DNA of 64,000 nucleotides, taken from positions 248,001 to 312,000 of the forward strand of contig NBIV01000006.1 in the NCBI GenBank assembly GCA_003194525.1, in the 5' to 3' direction. Positions 30,360-40,431 of this stretch are shown piece by piece (the first letter of the stretch is position 1; the number at the start of each line of letters is the position of its first letter). The notes under the pieces are model-generated. The model made no database searches and was not told where the DNA came from. It saw nothing but the letters and a program-made list of their open reading frames with translations. The position numbers and the translations under genes were made by a program. The stretch is from Gracilariopsis chorda. Its lineage: Eukaryota; Rhodophyta; Florideophyceae; Gracilariales; Gracilariaceae.

Positions 30360-32463
30360 CAGTTGTCAAGAAAAGATTCATATGTCGCACTTCTACCCAC
30401 GAAGTGAGTGGATGTGGTCTAGACGTTTGTGGTCTTGATGTTTGTTGATTTCCGTAATACTGTAGACTGTTGTTTCGGTTGGAGGCAGTATGGACAAAGG
30501 TCGTTCCTTTTTGGCCATGCTGCGTTTCCCTGTACAGATACTGCGAGCTTGGTGCATGGACGGCTCATCTTAATGTTTTGCGAGTTTCACTTTCATTCAA
30601 GTTGCCCACGGAATCCGGGTGCTCTTTCTTGAGTTGTGTTCAAATCTATTCGGATATCCGTAGTTTGATCTGTTGTCGCACCCACCAACATGAAAACCTG
30701 CTTTCGATATGTAGTGATACGAGGGAAGATGCAGATTTGGTAATCGTAAAGTCGAGAGTGGACCAAAAAGCTGGTAGCGTGAAATGGAAATGGACTTATC
30801 CTAAAGGGTACTGCGAATGTACGTTAAATGTCCTGTCAAAGAAAACTTCTGCTGTTTTTCTTCTGCAAGATGCAAGCGACCGGAGGTTGCCTGACAGACG
30901 CACTAGGTGGTTTGGCTAACTGTGCTTCAGTGCTAGTAAGACTCCTGTGACTTGAGAATTGCGTTCTGGTAAAGAACCTCTATGTAGAACCTGGACGTTA
31001 GAAGAGCACAGGTAGTCAGACCAGCGACGTCGATCTGAACTTTGTTCTTGAATCTGTAATTGGATGTTTGTCTTTCGCCAGTAGCAAATGCTCACAATGG
31101 TTTGCTCATGGCTGAACCTAGTCTGACTATGGTTTGGGAATTGGCGAGGAATGAGGCTAACTTCTTCAAACATTCCTTTCTCCCGAAGTAGACATACGAA
31201 GCAAGGAGCAGCAAAGCGCGCTAGCTACTTCAGTTTTGACGTGCCTTGACCGGTGGCGTTGCTCTTTTATGTCATGTATACTACATGTGCTTGCCAGTAC
31301 AAGTAATACCCTTGGTGAATGTGCAGTGCACGTGCTTGTGTTCTTCTTTGTGTGACAATGGTCCAGTTTTGTATGCTTCGTCACAGGCGGACAAATAGCA
31401 AAGCATCGGCGACTGACTGAATTGAGAACGCGTCAGGGCAAATGATTGTGCATTAACGAACGTCTATCCTGCTTCAACTGCGCGACGTCTATATGTACGA
31501 CAAATTTTCATCACTTTGCGCGACGTCAGCAACCAGACGAAATTTTTGATAATTCTTCGGGAAGCAAATATTCCCAAACAGACCCGCGCCCCGGGGTATT
31601 ACCGTTTATCTACCAAAGGTAGATACACGACGATACGTTCTTTTTTAGTGTCTATCCGCCCGGATGTAATGTTCCCAAATGATTATTTATTGAAGGTTTT
31701 GAACCTTTCATACACGCGTCAGGAACGGTGTTTTTGAATCAAAAGTACGTTTTTGATATCAAAAAAGCCGGTTTTCTGAAGCTCTGTAGTAAATTAGTCA
31801 TATTTTACAAGCACATCTCTATCAAACCATCTGGTTGTCTTATGTTTCTGCTTCTCACCTAGCATAAACAACAGAAGCTTAGAATTTTTGCTATACAAAA
31901 ACATGTTGCATAACTTATACAGACTACAAAAGGCAAAAAATTCCGATCAAAATAACTAAAATTAAACGTAAAGTTGATTGTTTTGACCTCATATGAGGTC
32001 AGCGGTCCGATAGACATTAGAAGCGATGAAGAAAACTAACGGCGAGCTCATCGAAAAATGAACTGATATGCGAAATAGAGGAAGCTCTGCTCCATGACTG
32101 CTCTTGATTTTTCTATCCAATCTCTGTACGAGAACTCGTGGGAATACCCCTGCGAGTGATGAGGTTTAAGGGTTAGCTCACCTACAAGCGGTAGCAGTCC
32201 CTACCTGCGGTAAAAGAGTGAAAGGGTTGTGGCTACACTTCTAACGTCGAGCTCTACCGATTACAACAGAATGGAACTGTCACAACTCAGGACTTGTGGC
32301 GCTCTCGTGTAATGAATAATCCGGGATAGAGGAAACCGAATCGCTGTGCGGAGTAACCTTATCCCTAATATCCGTTGGTTGCAGAACAAAAAGAACACAG
32401 AAAAAGGATAATTTATCCGGCATATCCGCCCGCATGTCGTGGTTTGACAAAAGCAACGGTATG
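30360..32463. other. intergenic, AT-rich centre
   Basis: No gene recognised. Around 31500-32000 the sequence is AT-rich and contains two gap-free palindromes, TTTTTGATATCAAAAA (31750-31765) and TGACCTCATATGAGGTCA (31984-32001). A 149-codon plus frame at 30470-30919 has no domain. Confidence 0.45.
31984..32001. repeat. perfect 18-base palindrome
   Basis: TGACCTCATATGAGGTCA is fully self-complementary with no spacer. The half-site TGACCT also resembles a dimeric factor-binding site. It lies in AT-rich spacer without a close gene. Confidence 0.8.
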
Positions 32464-32787
32464 TTACGGTGCGCGATTTATCATTATCACATGACGCCAG
32501 ACAGAAGATTTCATACTCCAGCGCTTCCACTGGATAAAAAGCTTCTGCCTCCGTAAAGCTACGCTATCCCATTCCCACAAGCTCTGCCCCCAAGACGTCA
32601 TCCATTCCAAAACGCGATCAACCTCACGGGCATCCTCATCTTGTCGATAGCCAGGAGTCCAGTCACAAAGAATAGTTTCAATGCCACCGGCATATGACAA
32701 CCGAACTTTTCCGTAGACAACATTGCGATCAAAACATAACCCGCATTCAAGATAATATCTCTCTACACGTACTCCTCCTACCTGCAT
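32464..32787 (-). CDS. hypothetical protein, divergent from prefoldin 3
   Basis: An ATG frame of 107 codons beginning MQVGGVRVERYYLECGLCFDRNVV. Its composition looks protein-like (Trp/Glu/Arg rich: WMTSWGQSLWEWDSVALRRQK). It starts 120 bases from the prefoldin start codon on the opposite strand, suggesting a shared promoter. A GTATGA near its 3' end and a TATTAG further down could be splice sites to another exon. No family recognised. Confidence 0.35.
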   Translation of the reverse strand: MQVGGVRVERYYLECGLCFDRNVVYGKVRLSYAGGIETILCDWTPGYRQDEDAREVDRVLEWMTSWGQSLWEWDSVALRRQKLFIQWKRWSMKSSVWRHVIMINRAP

Positions 32788-32907
32788 TATTTTTTTGAAA
32801 ACCGACTAGATTGGAGACGCGTCGTAAGTCCGCAGTGGGGATTTATTGCAATCGCCTCAGTACTCCACTGAGAGGAGAGCTTGCTGCGCACATTTGAACA
32901 TCACGAA

Positions 32908-33643
32908 ATGGCTTCGAACCCCAAAGAGTCTAGCGCATCTAAGGCAAAGGAAGCCGTCGTCTCGATTCCTGTTGGGGAATCTGTTCACCATGGTATTCCG
33001 AAAGCCGTATTTCTCGTAAGTTGACCAGTATCACTGACTCCGCATCGAACAAAAAAACAACGTTGCTGACGAGGATGTCGCATCTATCTTGATTTCCGTA
33101 TAATAGGATGACATACCTAAGGTTGTTGAGGAACACAGCGCGCCCTTGCTTATAGAAAAGCTATCGCAGCTCAGTCAGAGATACCGTTTTTTCGAAGAGA
33201 ATCTCGTTAAGAACAGGGACTCTCTCGAGGAGAAGATAGCTGAAGGTCGGAGGGCTCTGAAGGCAGTGCAGTGTTTGGCCAAACGCTCTTCAAACTCTGG
33301 AGAAAACACCAAAGACATCGAAACCCATTTTGAGTTGAGCGATGGCATTTTCGCCAAGGCCAGAATTCCTGCGACCAACAAAGTGTGTCTATGGCTAGGT
33401 GCCAACGTGATGGTGGAATATACCCATGACGAAGCCACCACCCTGTTATCAAAGAATCTTTCTAATATACAGATGAGCTTGGACGAAACGAACGCCGACA
33501 TCAGCTACCTCAGAGATCAGCTGAACACGACGGATGTCAACCTTTCGAGAGTGTATAACCAGCATATACAGGCAATGCGCAGCGTAGGGAAGAATGGACG
33601 CTCTGCAAACCAAGGAAAGGGAACGTCATTAAAAGCGAAGTAG
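32908..33643 (+). CDS. PFDN3: prefoldin subunit 3 (VBP1/PAC10), two exons
   Basis: Exon 1 is 32908-33015 and exon 2 is 33107-33643, with a 91-base intron (donor GTAAGT, acceptor TAATAG, phase 0); 214 residues. Exon 1 contributes HHGIPKAVFL and exon 2 DDIPKVVEE, which restores the conserved GIP-AVF--D start of the family. The alpha-type prefoldin body follows: a long N-terminal coiled coil (LSQLSQRYRFFEENLVKN...), the beta-hairpin segment FELSDGIFAKARIPATNKVCLWLGANVMVEYTHDEA, and a second coiled coil (SLDETNADISYLRDQLNTTDVNLSRVYN). The KVCLWLGANVM block is diagnostic. Prefoldin hands nascent actin and tubulin to the chaperonin CCT. The gene converges on the Sec7 gene, with 144 bases between the stop codons. 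Confidence 0.95.
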
Positions 33644-33787
33644 CACAAGTATTCTCTAAAGACCTAGCCTACTTACATGTGGATTATCCGCCCATGTTCT
33701 ATTACCCGAGGGTGCAACGAAGGTTAAACTCCCGTGGTGACATTTACATTTTGAATGTTAGTGGTGCGCACCTATGGTTACCGCAGT

Positions 33788-36700
33788 CTACGAGGTTGAG
33801 GCCACTGGCACCTGTGACCCCACCGCAGTGTTCTCTGGCCCTTCTTGATTTATTGTATCTTCAGGTTCTTCCCTTTGCTTTGGTAAGCCCGCATCAAGAT
33901 GACCATTTTCTTTGGATGAGTTACTTTGTTTCATGATAGTTAACGGGTTTTGAGTCGCAGCCGAGACTATTTCATCAATTTCAGGAACAAATTCTCGCAC
34001 CATCGTGAACGTAGCGTTCCATCTCAGTTCATGATCTTTCGAAAGCAAGCCACAATCACACATAACCAATAATATGTTCTTGACATTTTCAGGAATGTGC
34101 TCCAAAACTTCGTCCAGATCTGATATTCGGCTCTCTGACTTGATCACATTCACTTCCCTGCTGGGGGATGAACTGCTTTCAAATGCCACGCGGAATACCT
34201 CCAGCACTTCCATCCACAGTTTGGTAAATGAATCTTCTGTTAGTCCGTTAGCAATTGTGGAGTGGTGCTGCAGGAAAGTTTTTGAAGTCAAAACGATCGC
34301 TCTCATCCTCGTTCGGTTGCACGCTGCAACTACAGATCGCAGGAGCTGCTCATCATGTTCGGCAGATACTGCGAATGATCTTGGCCGGCTTCTGCGAACA
34401 GAGGCAGCAGCGCTTTTCTCGGCCAGCAATTTCTTCTGTGCAGCTCTCTCTGCTTCAATTGTTGCTACGAGAAATCCATGGGACATGAACAGTTGTGTCA
34501 TCAACGGAAGAATGACAGTTGTTAGTGCTTGGCTCCATTCAGATGCGGTCAAAAACTTCGCGGATCCGCCCAGGGCTAGTACTCGCTCCAGCACAGAAAG
34601 TGCATGATTTCGCACTTTGCCTCGAGAGTCCCGAACAGAAGCAGCAAACCCCAAGAAGAGCGGACTCCAGTATTCACACCACATGTTGTCCTCCCGCCTG
34701 ATCATCTTGGCTTCCTCGTCAGTTGCTGAGTGCAGGCTTCCGTTATCCTCTGCACTCTCCTCATTGAAACCTGGAATCCGCTGTGCCAACAAATGCAAAA
34801 GATCAAGAGCCCGAATTGCAATGTCAACAGACGTGCTTGATGTGTACGCTAATACAGCATCCAGCAACGGCGCAAAGGATTCCGAGGACACCGCTTCGGT
34901 GGAGTACTGACCCCTAAGAATCCCGGTCAAAGTTTCAAGCCCAATTTCTCGAGCCTTGGACTGATAGTTTGCGGTGCTCTCCAGAATCGAGAGAATAGCA
35001 TGCCACCCAGAAGTCGATCGAATAATGGATCCATGGGCCTCAATCATATTGTGTACACCCACTGCAATAAGCGGCGAAAGTATTTCAGCCGTTTCAGAAG
35101 GAAGGCGAACCAAGAGGTTTAAGCCGCGAAGGACATCATCACGGAGCTCTTGACGATGAAGTAGGCGAACACCAATTCTCAGTAAGGCCACGACGGCTCT
35201 CTCCAGTATTGGAGACGGGTGCGTTGCTGGTGCAATGATACGGATCAGTAAGCTGTGAAGCGCAGGCCACGGAATGTGCAGTCGATCGCGATTCTGAAAC
35301 GTCAGCTCGCACAAAGCGTCCACGCAAAATGCAATGACCAGCTCGCGTGCTTTCTTTTCGTCTCTTTCTCGTAACGTGCCCTCCCAACTTTGGGAGAGTC
35401 CAAACGAAGGATAATCGGCATCAGACTCAGCAGTTGCTCTTGAAAATTGTTTGGAAGATACCCCAGCGATTATTGAAGAATCATGCTTTGGACTTGCCGG
35501 CGCAAATTCTCCCCAGTCTAGTGTGGAAGCATTTTGCTGTGCACCACTATCGACGACAGTTGCTTCCATTCCGCTACTTTCGTCGTCAGTCTTCGCATTC
35601 ATTACCTTGATTGCTGACCTCGCGATAGCTTGGGACAGGCATTCCAAAGCCGAAGATTGTAGGACTTTTGCATCCTTGATCATCACGTCTTCAATACGAC
35701 AACTTGCAATGCATTTGCGAGCAAGATCAAGAGCTTCAGTTTCTTCTCTGGTCTTCATTCGCATATACGAGGGAGCAACGTGAGACACTTTTCTCCATGA
35801 GTGTCCGTGTCCAATACCATCTTCCTCATGATCATAGTCTTCATCTTCGGAATCCAGTTCAGGCCCAATGGAGGCAGCTAGAATTGCGGCAAAAAAGCCG
35901 TTTGCTCTCAGCGGTCTTTTTGGCTTCTCTTCTTCGATTACTTGCCCTGTCTTAGACGCCTGAGAAGGCCACCATGAAGGGATAAATACAGATTGAATTT
36001 GATCCTCGTCGGAAGACATAACCAGCTCCGGACCGTATCCTCCAAGTCTTTGTTCAAGGTCTGCGGGTAGGAGGGAAAGTGCGTGGAGACGAAGCAAATA
36101 AGATACAAGCGATTGCCAACCATCAGCCTGAAGCCAATCTCCGCACTGTCGTGATACACCTGATAATGCGACAGAAGCCATCTGGGCCTTTATGTCCGTG
36201 CCAAACCGGACTGCAGCACCGTGTAAGGGACCATCACGAACCGTTGTCGCAGTGCATAAAGAAGCAATGACGGCATCCGTGGGGCGTCCTATGCGGAATG
36301 ACGTAGCACATCTTGTAACAGAGAGGAAACCTTCTAGGGCCTTTTGGACAGAGTTAGCATCTCCAGCTTCGTTTAGAATGGAGTTCGCTGAAACCACGGC
36401 TGCCTCCCAGGCTAACAAGAACAAATCCTCTTCAAATACGAGAGAGCTTTTCGCCGTCGGGAAACCTGACACTTCTGGCTCCATACGCTTTATGTGTTCA
36501 TCCCAAAGAAGATCCGTCAAACCACCAATTCCAGCCTCATCACTCATGCGAATTTCAACTTCAGCAATTGAATTGTATATTTCAGCTAGGAACCATTTCG
36601 GAAAATCGGTTCCATCGTTGATACCTCGGCAGTTTCTCACGAAGTCCTCAAGAGTCATTTTGTTTCTAATGGAATCGTTATGTTGATCGGTATTGAGCAT

Positions 36701-39043
36701 GACCACGGAGTAGCTCAGTACATATGCGGCGTCTGCACTCTTCAAGACTCCCATACTTGGATGCTTCTCAGGCATCTGAATGTCCTCCAGTAAGCCTTTT
36801 TCCGTCGCTGTTCCGTTTTCATCGGTCTCTGCCACATGCTGAGAACCGTTTGCTCTTGAATTTTCAACAGTAGGTACTCGGGATTGCGACTTTGCTGGGT
36901 TGGGGTCATTCTGGTTCTGCGAGTAGTATCTATCAGCGAATGATTGCACAATTCTCCCAATCTTTTGAGCTTCTCCAGGTAGACGAAAGCTTTCTAAGAA
37001 CACCCGGAGGGACTCCGTGAAGGACCTTCCAGCAAACTCGAAGGTTGCTGTGTACTCTGCAAGAACACGCCTTGATAAATCATCCGGTTCTCCAAGAATG
37101 ACTCCAATTCTCTCTTTGCTTAGACCTGGTGTATCTCTCAGAAAACGAACAATGGCCTTGACATCCACATCTAAATCTTCGCTTACCGTCCCATCGGAGG
37201 CAGGTTTCACCGAAATAAATCCATGCTCACGCAAGATAGGTCTCAATTTCCCTGCCTTGTTTATCTTTTCTGACGCATTAAACTGTTCACCAACCTTTAA
37301 CAAGCGTTTCTTCTCTTTTCGCACGTTTCGTCCTATGTTTTGTACGTCATGGTCCATGACTGGTCGGCTTGACAGTCCTGCAGTCTCGAGTTTAAGCCTA
37401 TCACTAATTGTGTCAATGATTGCCAATACTGATTCCGCACACAGCAAAGCGCAAGCACGTCCAAAGCGAGAAGACTCCGGGTTGCCGCCGTTCACTGATA
37501 TTAACCCGTCGTCGTCGTCACTTTCCGGATCTGCCTTTGCATCAGACAGACGATGAGTTCCGCTGGACGACGCTCGCAATCTTTTGCTCCGTCGCCTAAA
37601 CCGATTTGTTTTCGCGGCATGACCAAGTGCTTGTAGAAGTGGACGAACAAGATCAGTCCTCTTCATTTCACAGTCCGCAATGCGATACATTACACAAAGC
37701 AATCCTGGCGTGGAAAGAAGTGCAGCCAAAGATTCCAAGCCGATTTCCCTTATAACTGGGTCAAGCTCAATTGCCACCTGTGTCATGGAACCGTTACTTC
37801 CCATCGCAGATTGTGAGCTTGATGGAGCAGAGTTAGCATTCGCTTGTTCATCCATGCCTCTGGGCTTTCCTACAGCCATAGTGTACGGTAGCACGTTTTC
37901 GTACCCAGAGATGTAATAAGGAAAGACACGATCAAGCAATGCAAACAAAAGAGGAGCACCGTTCTCTTCTAGAACATGGACCAGCTGAGTAGCTATCGCG
38001 AACGCAGAGGCTATGATATCTGGTTCAGACTTATAGTTTCCCAAAGTTCTGAGAATTCCCCTTGAGCAATCCTTAAGCAGCATATCTTTCAAGGCTGGAT
38101 GAGAGTTCAGAGTCGTCCCTGCGGATCCCAGAAGAGTGGATATGAGTTCCAACCCAAGCATTCTCTCCGCAGGTGATTGGGCATAGAAAGGGTCCGCCAT
38201 TCTTGACAGAAGTTCTATTAAAGCGGCGATCAGTGAAACAGAAGCAGGACCATGTTGTTGGAAAGAGTCTGAATCAAAGGCGTACCCAAAAGCTGGCCCA
38301 CTAACTCCATGTGCAAAAATTGATGGAATGTCGCTCTGTCCAATGTTCTTATGTTGAGATATTATGGTATGCGCTTCCTGCCCGATGGCTGTGCAGATGT
38401 TGACAAGGCCGGCATCGGCTGTACTCTTCAGTAAGATCGACGCACGCCGCCTACCCGAGGCAATTCCCATGCAGGCTTCTACTGATCGAAGTATGGAAGC
38501 ATCCGCTACCAAAGGTAAAGCCTCCGAACAGGTAACAGTAGTTATGACTCTCGTTATTCTCGAAAGCACTACTTCATCCGAGGCTGGGTCAGTAGCGTCA
38601 AAACGGCAAGATGCGGCAGCGTCAATAATGGCACTTAGAGCAGAAGCATACTGAGGTAACATGTCCTTCCGCCTCGCCAGCGCAATAAGATGTTTCGCAA
38701 TTCTATCGAGAGACTTGAGGGCAACACCAGTTATTATGCCAGATGCATCGCGCGAACGGACAACCTCAAAAAAGGGATCAAGTGCGTTCAGAAGTGCATC
38801 GGGGGGAATCAAAGAAGCATCCACCCAAAGCGGATTAGATTGATTGGGATGTGTTGCGGTTGTCGGAGAGCGCACGATATCTCGTAGTGACTTAACTTCC
38901 TTCACAAGTGGATGCTCTGCTGGTTGAGGGGTGGATGTGAACGAGAGAAGATATCCAAAGCGACGATTTCTGCGAAGAGCACTGAGTAATTCTCTAGCTT
39001 CACCAAGAACTGTGACGGACAAAGACACTGGAGTGTGAGACAT
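33788..39043 (-). CDS. large Sec7-domain ARF guanine-nucleotide exchange factor, GBF1/GNOM type
   Basis: Single uninterrupted exon of 5.3 kb, 1751 residues, from ATG at 39043. The Sec7 domain lies at about residues 585-790: EQFNASEKINKAG, then FLRDTPGLSKERIGVILGE, FAGRSFTESLRVFLESFRLPGEAQKIGRI with the catalytic glutamate finger Glu691, then YVLSYSVVMLNTDQHND and KMTLEDFVRNCRGINDG. A linker with acidic and Asn-rich sequence interrupts the Sec7 core between QSFADRYY and the SADAAYVL helix. N-terminal DCB-HUS regions and long C-terminal helical (HDS-like) regions surround it, as in large Golgi ARF-GEFs. Sequence around the catalytic loop is closest, from memory, to GBF1/GNOM rather than BIG. 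It activates ARF1 for COPI coat recruitment. Confidence 0.88.
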   Translation of the reverse strand: MSHTPVSLSVTVLGEARELLSALRRNRRFGYLLSFTSTPQPAEHPLVKEVKSLRDIVRSPTTATHPNQSNPLWVDASLIPPDALLNALDPFFEVVRSRDASGIITGVALKSLDRIAKHLIALARRKDMLPQYASALSAIIDAAASCRFDATDPASDEVVLSRITRVITTVTCSEALPLVADASILRSVEACMGIASGRRRASILLKSTADAGLVNICTAIGQEAHTIISQHKNIGQSDIPSIFAHGVSGPAFGYAFDSDSFQQHGPASVSLIAALIELLSRMADPFYAQSPAERMLGLELISTLLGSAGTTLNSHPALKDMLLKDCSRGILRTLGNYKSEPDIIASAFAIATQLVHVLEENGAPLLFALLDRVFPYYISGYENVLPYTMAVGKPRGMDEQANANSAPSSSQSAMGSNGSMTQVAIELDPVIREIGLESLAALLSTPGLLCVMYRIADCEMKRTDLVRPLLQALGHAAKTNRFRRRSKRLRASSSGTHRLSDAKADPESDDDDGLISVNGGNPESSRFGRACALLCAESVLAIIDTISDRLKLETAGLSSRPVMDHDVQNIGRNVRKEKKRLLKVGEQFNASEKINKAGKLRPILREHGFISVKPASDGTVSEDLDVDVKAIVRFLRDTPGLSKERIGVILGEPDDLSRRVLAEYTATFEFAGRSFTESLRVFLESFRLPGEAQKIGRIVQSFADRYYSQNQNDPNPAKSQSRVPTVENSRANGSQHVAETDENGTATEKGLLEDIQMPEKHPSMGVLKSADAAYVLSYSVVMLNTDQHNDSIRNKMTLEDFVRNCRGINDGTDFPKWFLAEIYNSIAEVEIRMSDEAGIGGLTDLLWDEHIKRMEPEVSGFPTAKSSLVFEEDLFLLAWEAAVVSANSILNEAGDANSVQKALEGFLSVTRCATSFRIGRPTDAVIASLCTATTVRDGPLHGAAVRFGTDIKAQMASVALSGVSRQCGDWLQADGWQSLVSYLLRLHALSLLPADLEQRLGGYGPELVMSSDEDQIQSVFIPSWWPSQASKTGQVIEEEKPKRPLRANGFFAAILAASIGPELDSEDEDYDHEEDGIGHGHSWRKVSHVAPSYMRMKTREETEALDLARKCIASCRIEDVMIKDAKVLQSSALECLSQAIARSAIKVMNAKTDDESSGMEATVVDSGAQQNASTLDWGEFAPASPKHDSSIIAGVSSKQFSRATAESDADYPSFGLSQSWEGTLRERDEKKARELVIAFCVDALCELTFQNRDRLHIPWPALHSLLIRIIAPATHPSPILERAVVALLRIGVRLLHRQELRDDVLRGLNLLVRLPSETAEILSPLIAVGVHNMIEAHGSIIRSTSGWHAILSILESTANYQSKAREIGLETLTGILRGQYSTEAVSSESFAPLLDAVLAYTSSTSVDIAIRALDLLHLLAQRIPGFNEESAEDNGSLHSATDEEAKMIRREDNMWCEYWSPLFLGFAASVRDSRGKVRNHALSVLERVLALGGSAKFLTASEWSQALTTVILPLMTQLFMSHGFLVATIEAERAAQKKLLAEKSAAASVRRSRPRSFAVSAEHDEQLLRSVVAACNRTRMRAIVLTSKTFLQHHSTIANGLTEDSFTKLWMEVLEVFRVAFESSSSPSREVNVIKSESRISDLDEVLEHIPENVKNILLVMCDCGLLSKDHELRWNATFTMVREFVPEIDEIVSAATQNPLTIMKQSNSSKENGHLDAGLPKQREEPEDTINQEGPENTAVGSQVPVASTS

Positions 39044-40431
39044 TTTGTGTGATTGTTAAACGAACCAGTGTGGTTGTACCGTGTTCGGAATTATTATTTC
39101 TTGAGGATTCCTCCACTCTTGGACTTTGAGAATGAGAGAGTGTGTTGAGCGAATACTAAGGCTTCGGGACTGCACATGCTCATGTTCGTTTGGTCTGTGA
39201 GCATGGACACGAGGAAAGGGAGACGGCACGCTTCGGAGTGATGCAGCAGAATGCACTTGTCTCTTGGCCGTTTGTGGGTGTTATTGACTGCGTTCTTTGC
39301 AACAGTGGAACTGTCAGACTGCACACGTGTACCGTGACGAGAGGTGGCAGCAAGGTTGGATCAGGCACCCAGATCCTATTCGTGTTGCTTGTTTCCGGAC
39401 ATGCATTTAAGGAGAGAGCAGTTCCACTTTCCGCTCATACTTCGGGAATTGCCAGTCCGCTTTTAGAGCAGGATTCAAGAAAGCAACTTGTCTTCTTTTC
39501 GACGTGAGCTTGACAGTGGACGTCTGAAAAAGTCAGACGTATCGCTACATCAAGTAGTGTAGAATGCCCTCAGAAAGGTGCCGCTGCTTTACTTCGGCGG
39601 TTGGCCGACGTGATAAAAGAGAAGCCATAGCGTTCAGAAATGAAGGATGCAGCAACGGGAAGAGTAGGCTGGGTTACCGAACTCTTCAAGGCTTTGTTAA
39701 AGATAAGTATGGATCTTTCTCTCTGTGTTCCGCCCCTGAACAAAGAACGTGGATTGTGCAAGGCTATCGAAGGCCATGTACGAACTTCGTACCACTAACT
39801 GCAGAAAGGGTAGATACGCAGAGCATACTGAGCTTAATTCAGTTTAGCGTTTTCGCGCAGCACAGCCATTCAGAGGAGAACAAGTGGCGAATTCGATGCA
39901 AACACTCACATGTATTGCATACATTTTTATAATTTATCGAGTTGTGCATCGAAAGGCTTCTAGTACAGTCTCCCGTAAAACGTTGGAGCGTACCCCAACA
40001 CAGAATGCGGATGACTTGACCGAAACCGTCACGAGTCTCGATTGGGCGCACTGTACTGTTCGCATGAGCCCGCGTTTCTGCACCAAAATCCAAACACTCC
40101 ACGTTGGCTACGGTTCCGCCAGCACTCAGAAAGGTCAAAGTTCCTCCACATCGCGCGGATCTTCATTCACCTTCACCCGTATCTATCGCATGTCCACTAC
40201 CCCTCTCCTGTTTCTTTAGTCACCTTCCGGCGTTCCCTTGTAAGCCCGCTGTCCTCCAGCTTTTCTTCAGCGAGAACTTCATTTTTCTTTTCGGTCAGCT
40301 CGCTGTTGTTGCCGTAGCCCTACTGTGCGGCGCGCGGCGACGCTTCGTCGCTTGCGGTATACTCAACGTCTTACGCGTCTCGCTCGTCGATTGTCAACAT
40401 CTACCTTTTCCATTCTTCTCTATAACGATCA
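39044..40431. other. divergent intergenic region between Sec7 GEF and exportin-1
   Basis: Both promoters lie here. A small hairpin ACGTCTGA/TCAGACGT occurs at 39520-39540. About 300 bases before the exportin ATG (40130-40431) are C/T-rich leader. The plus frame 39564-39932 has no domain and I do not call it. Confidence 0.45.

Noticed and set aside
30470..30919. 149-codon plus-strand ORF downstream of the phosphatase
   Set aside because: No ATG at the start, no recognisable domain, probably phosphatase 3' UTR and spacer.
39564..39932. 122-codon ORF upstream of exportin-1
   Set aside because: Composition is unconvincing and it overlaps antisense frames; no domain.
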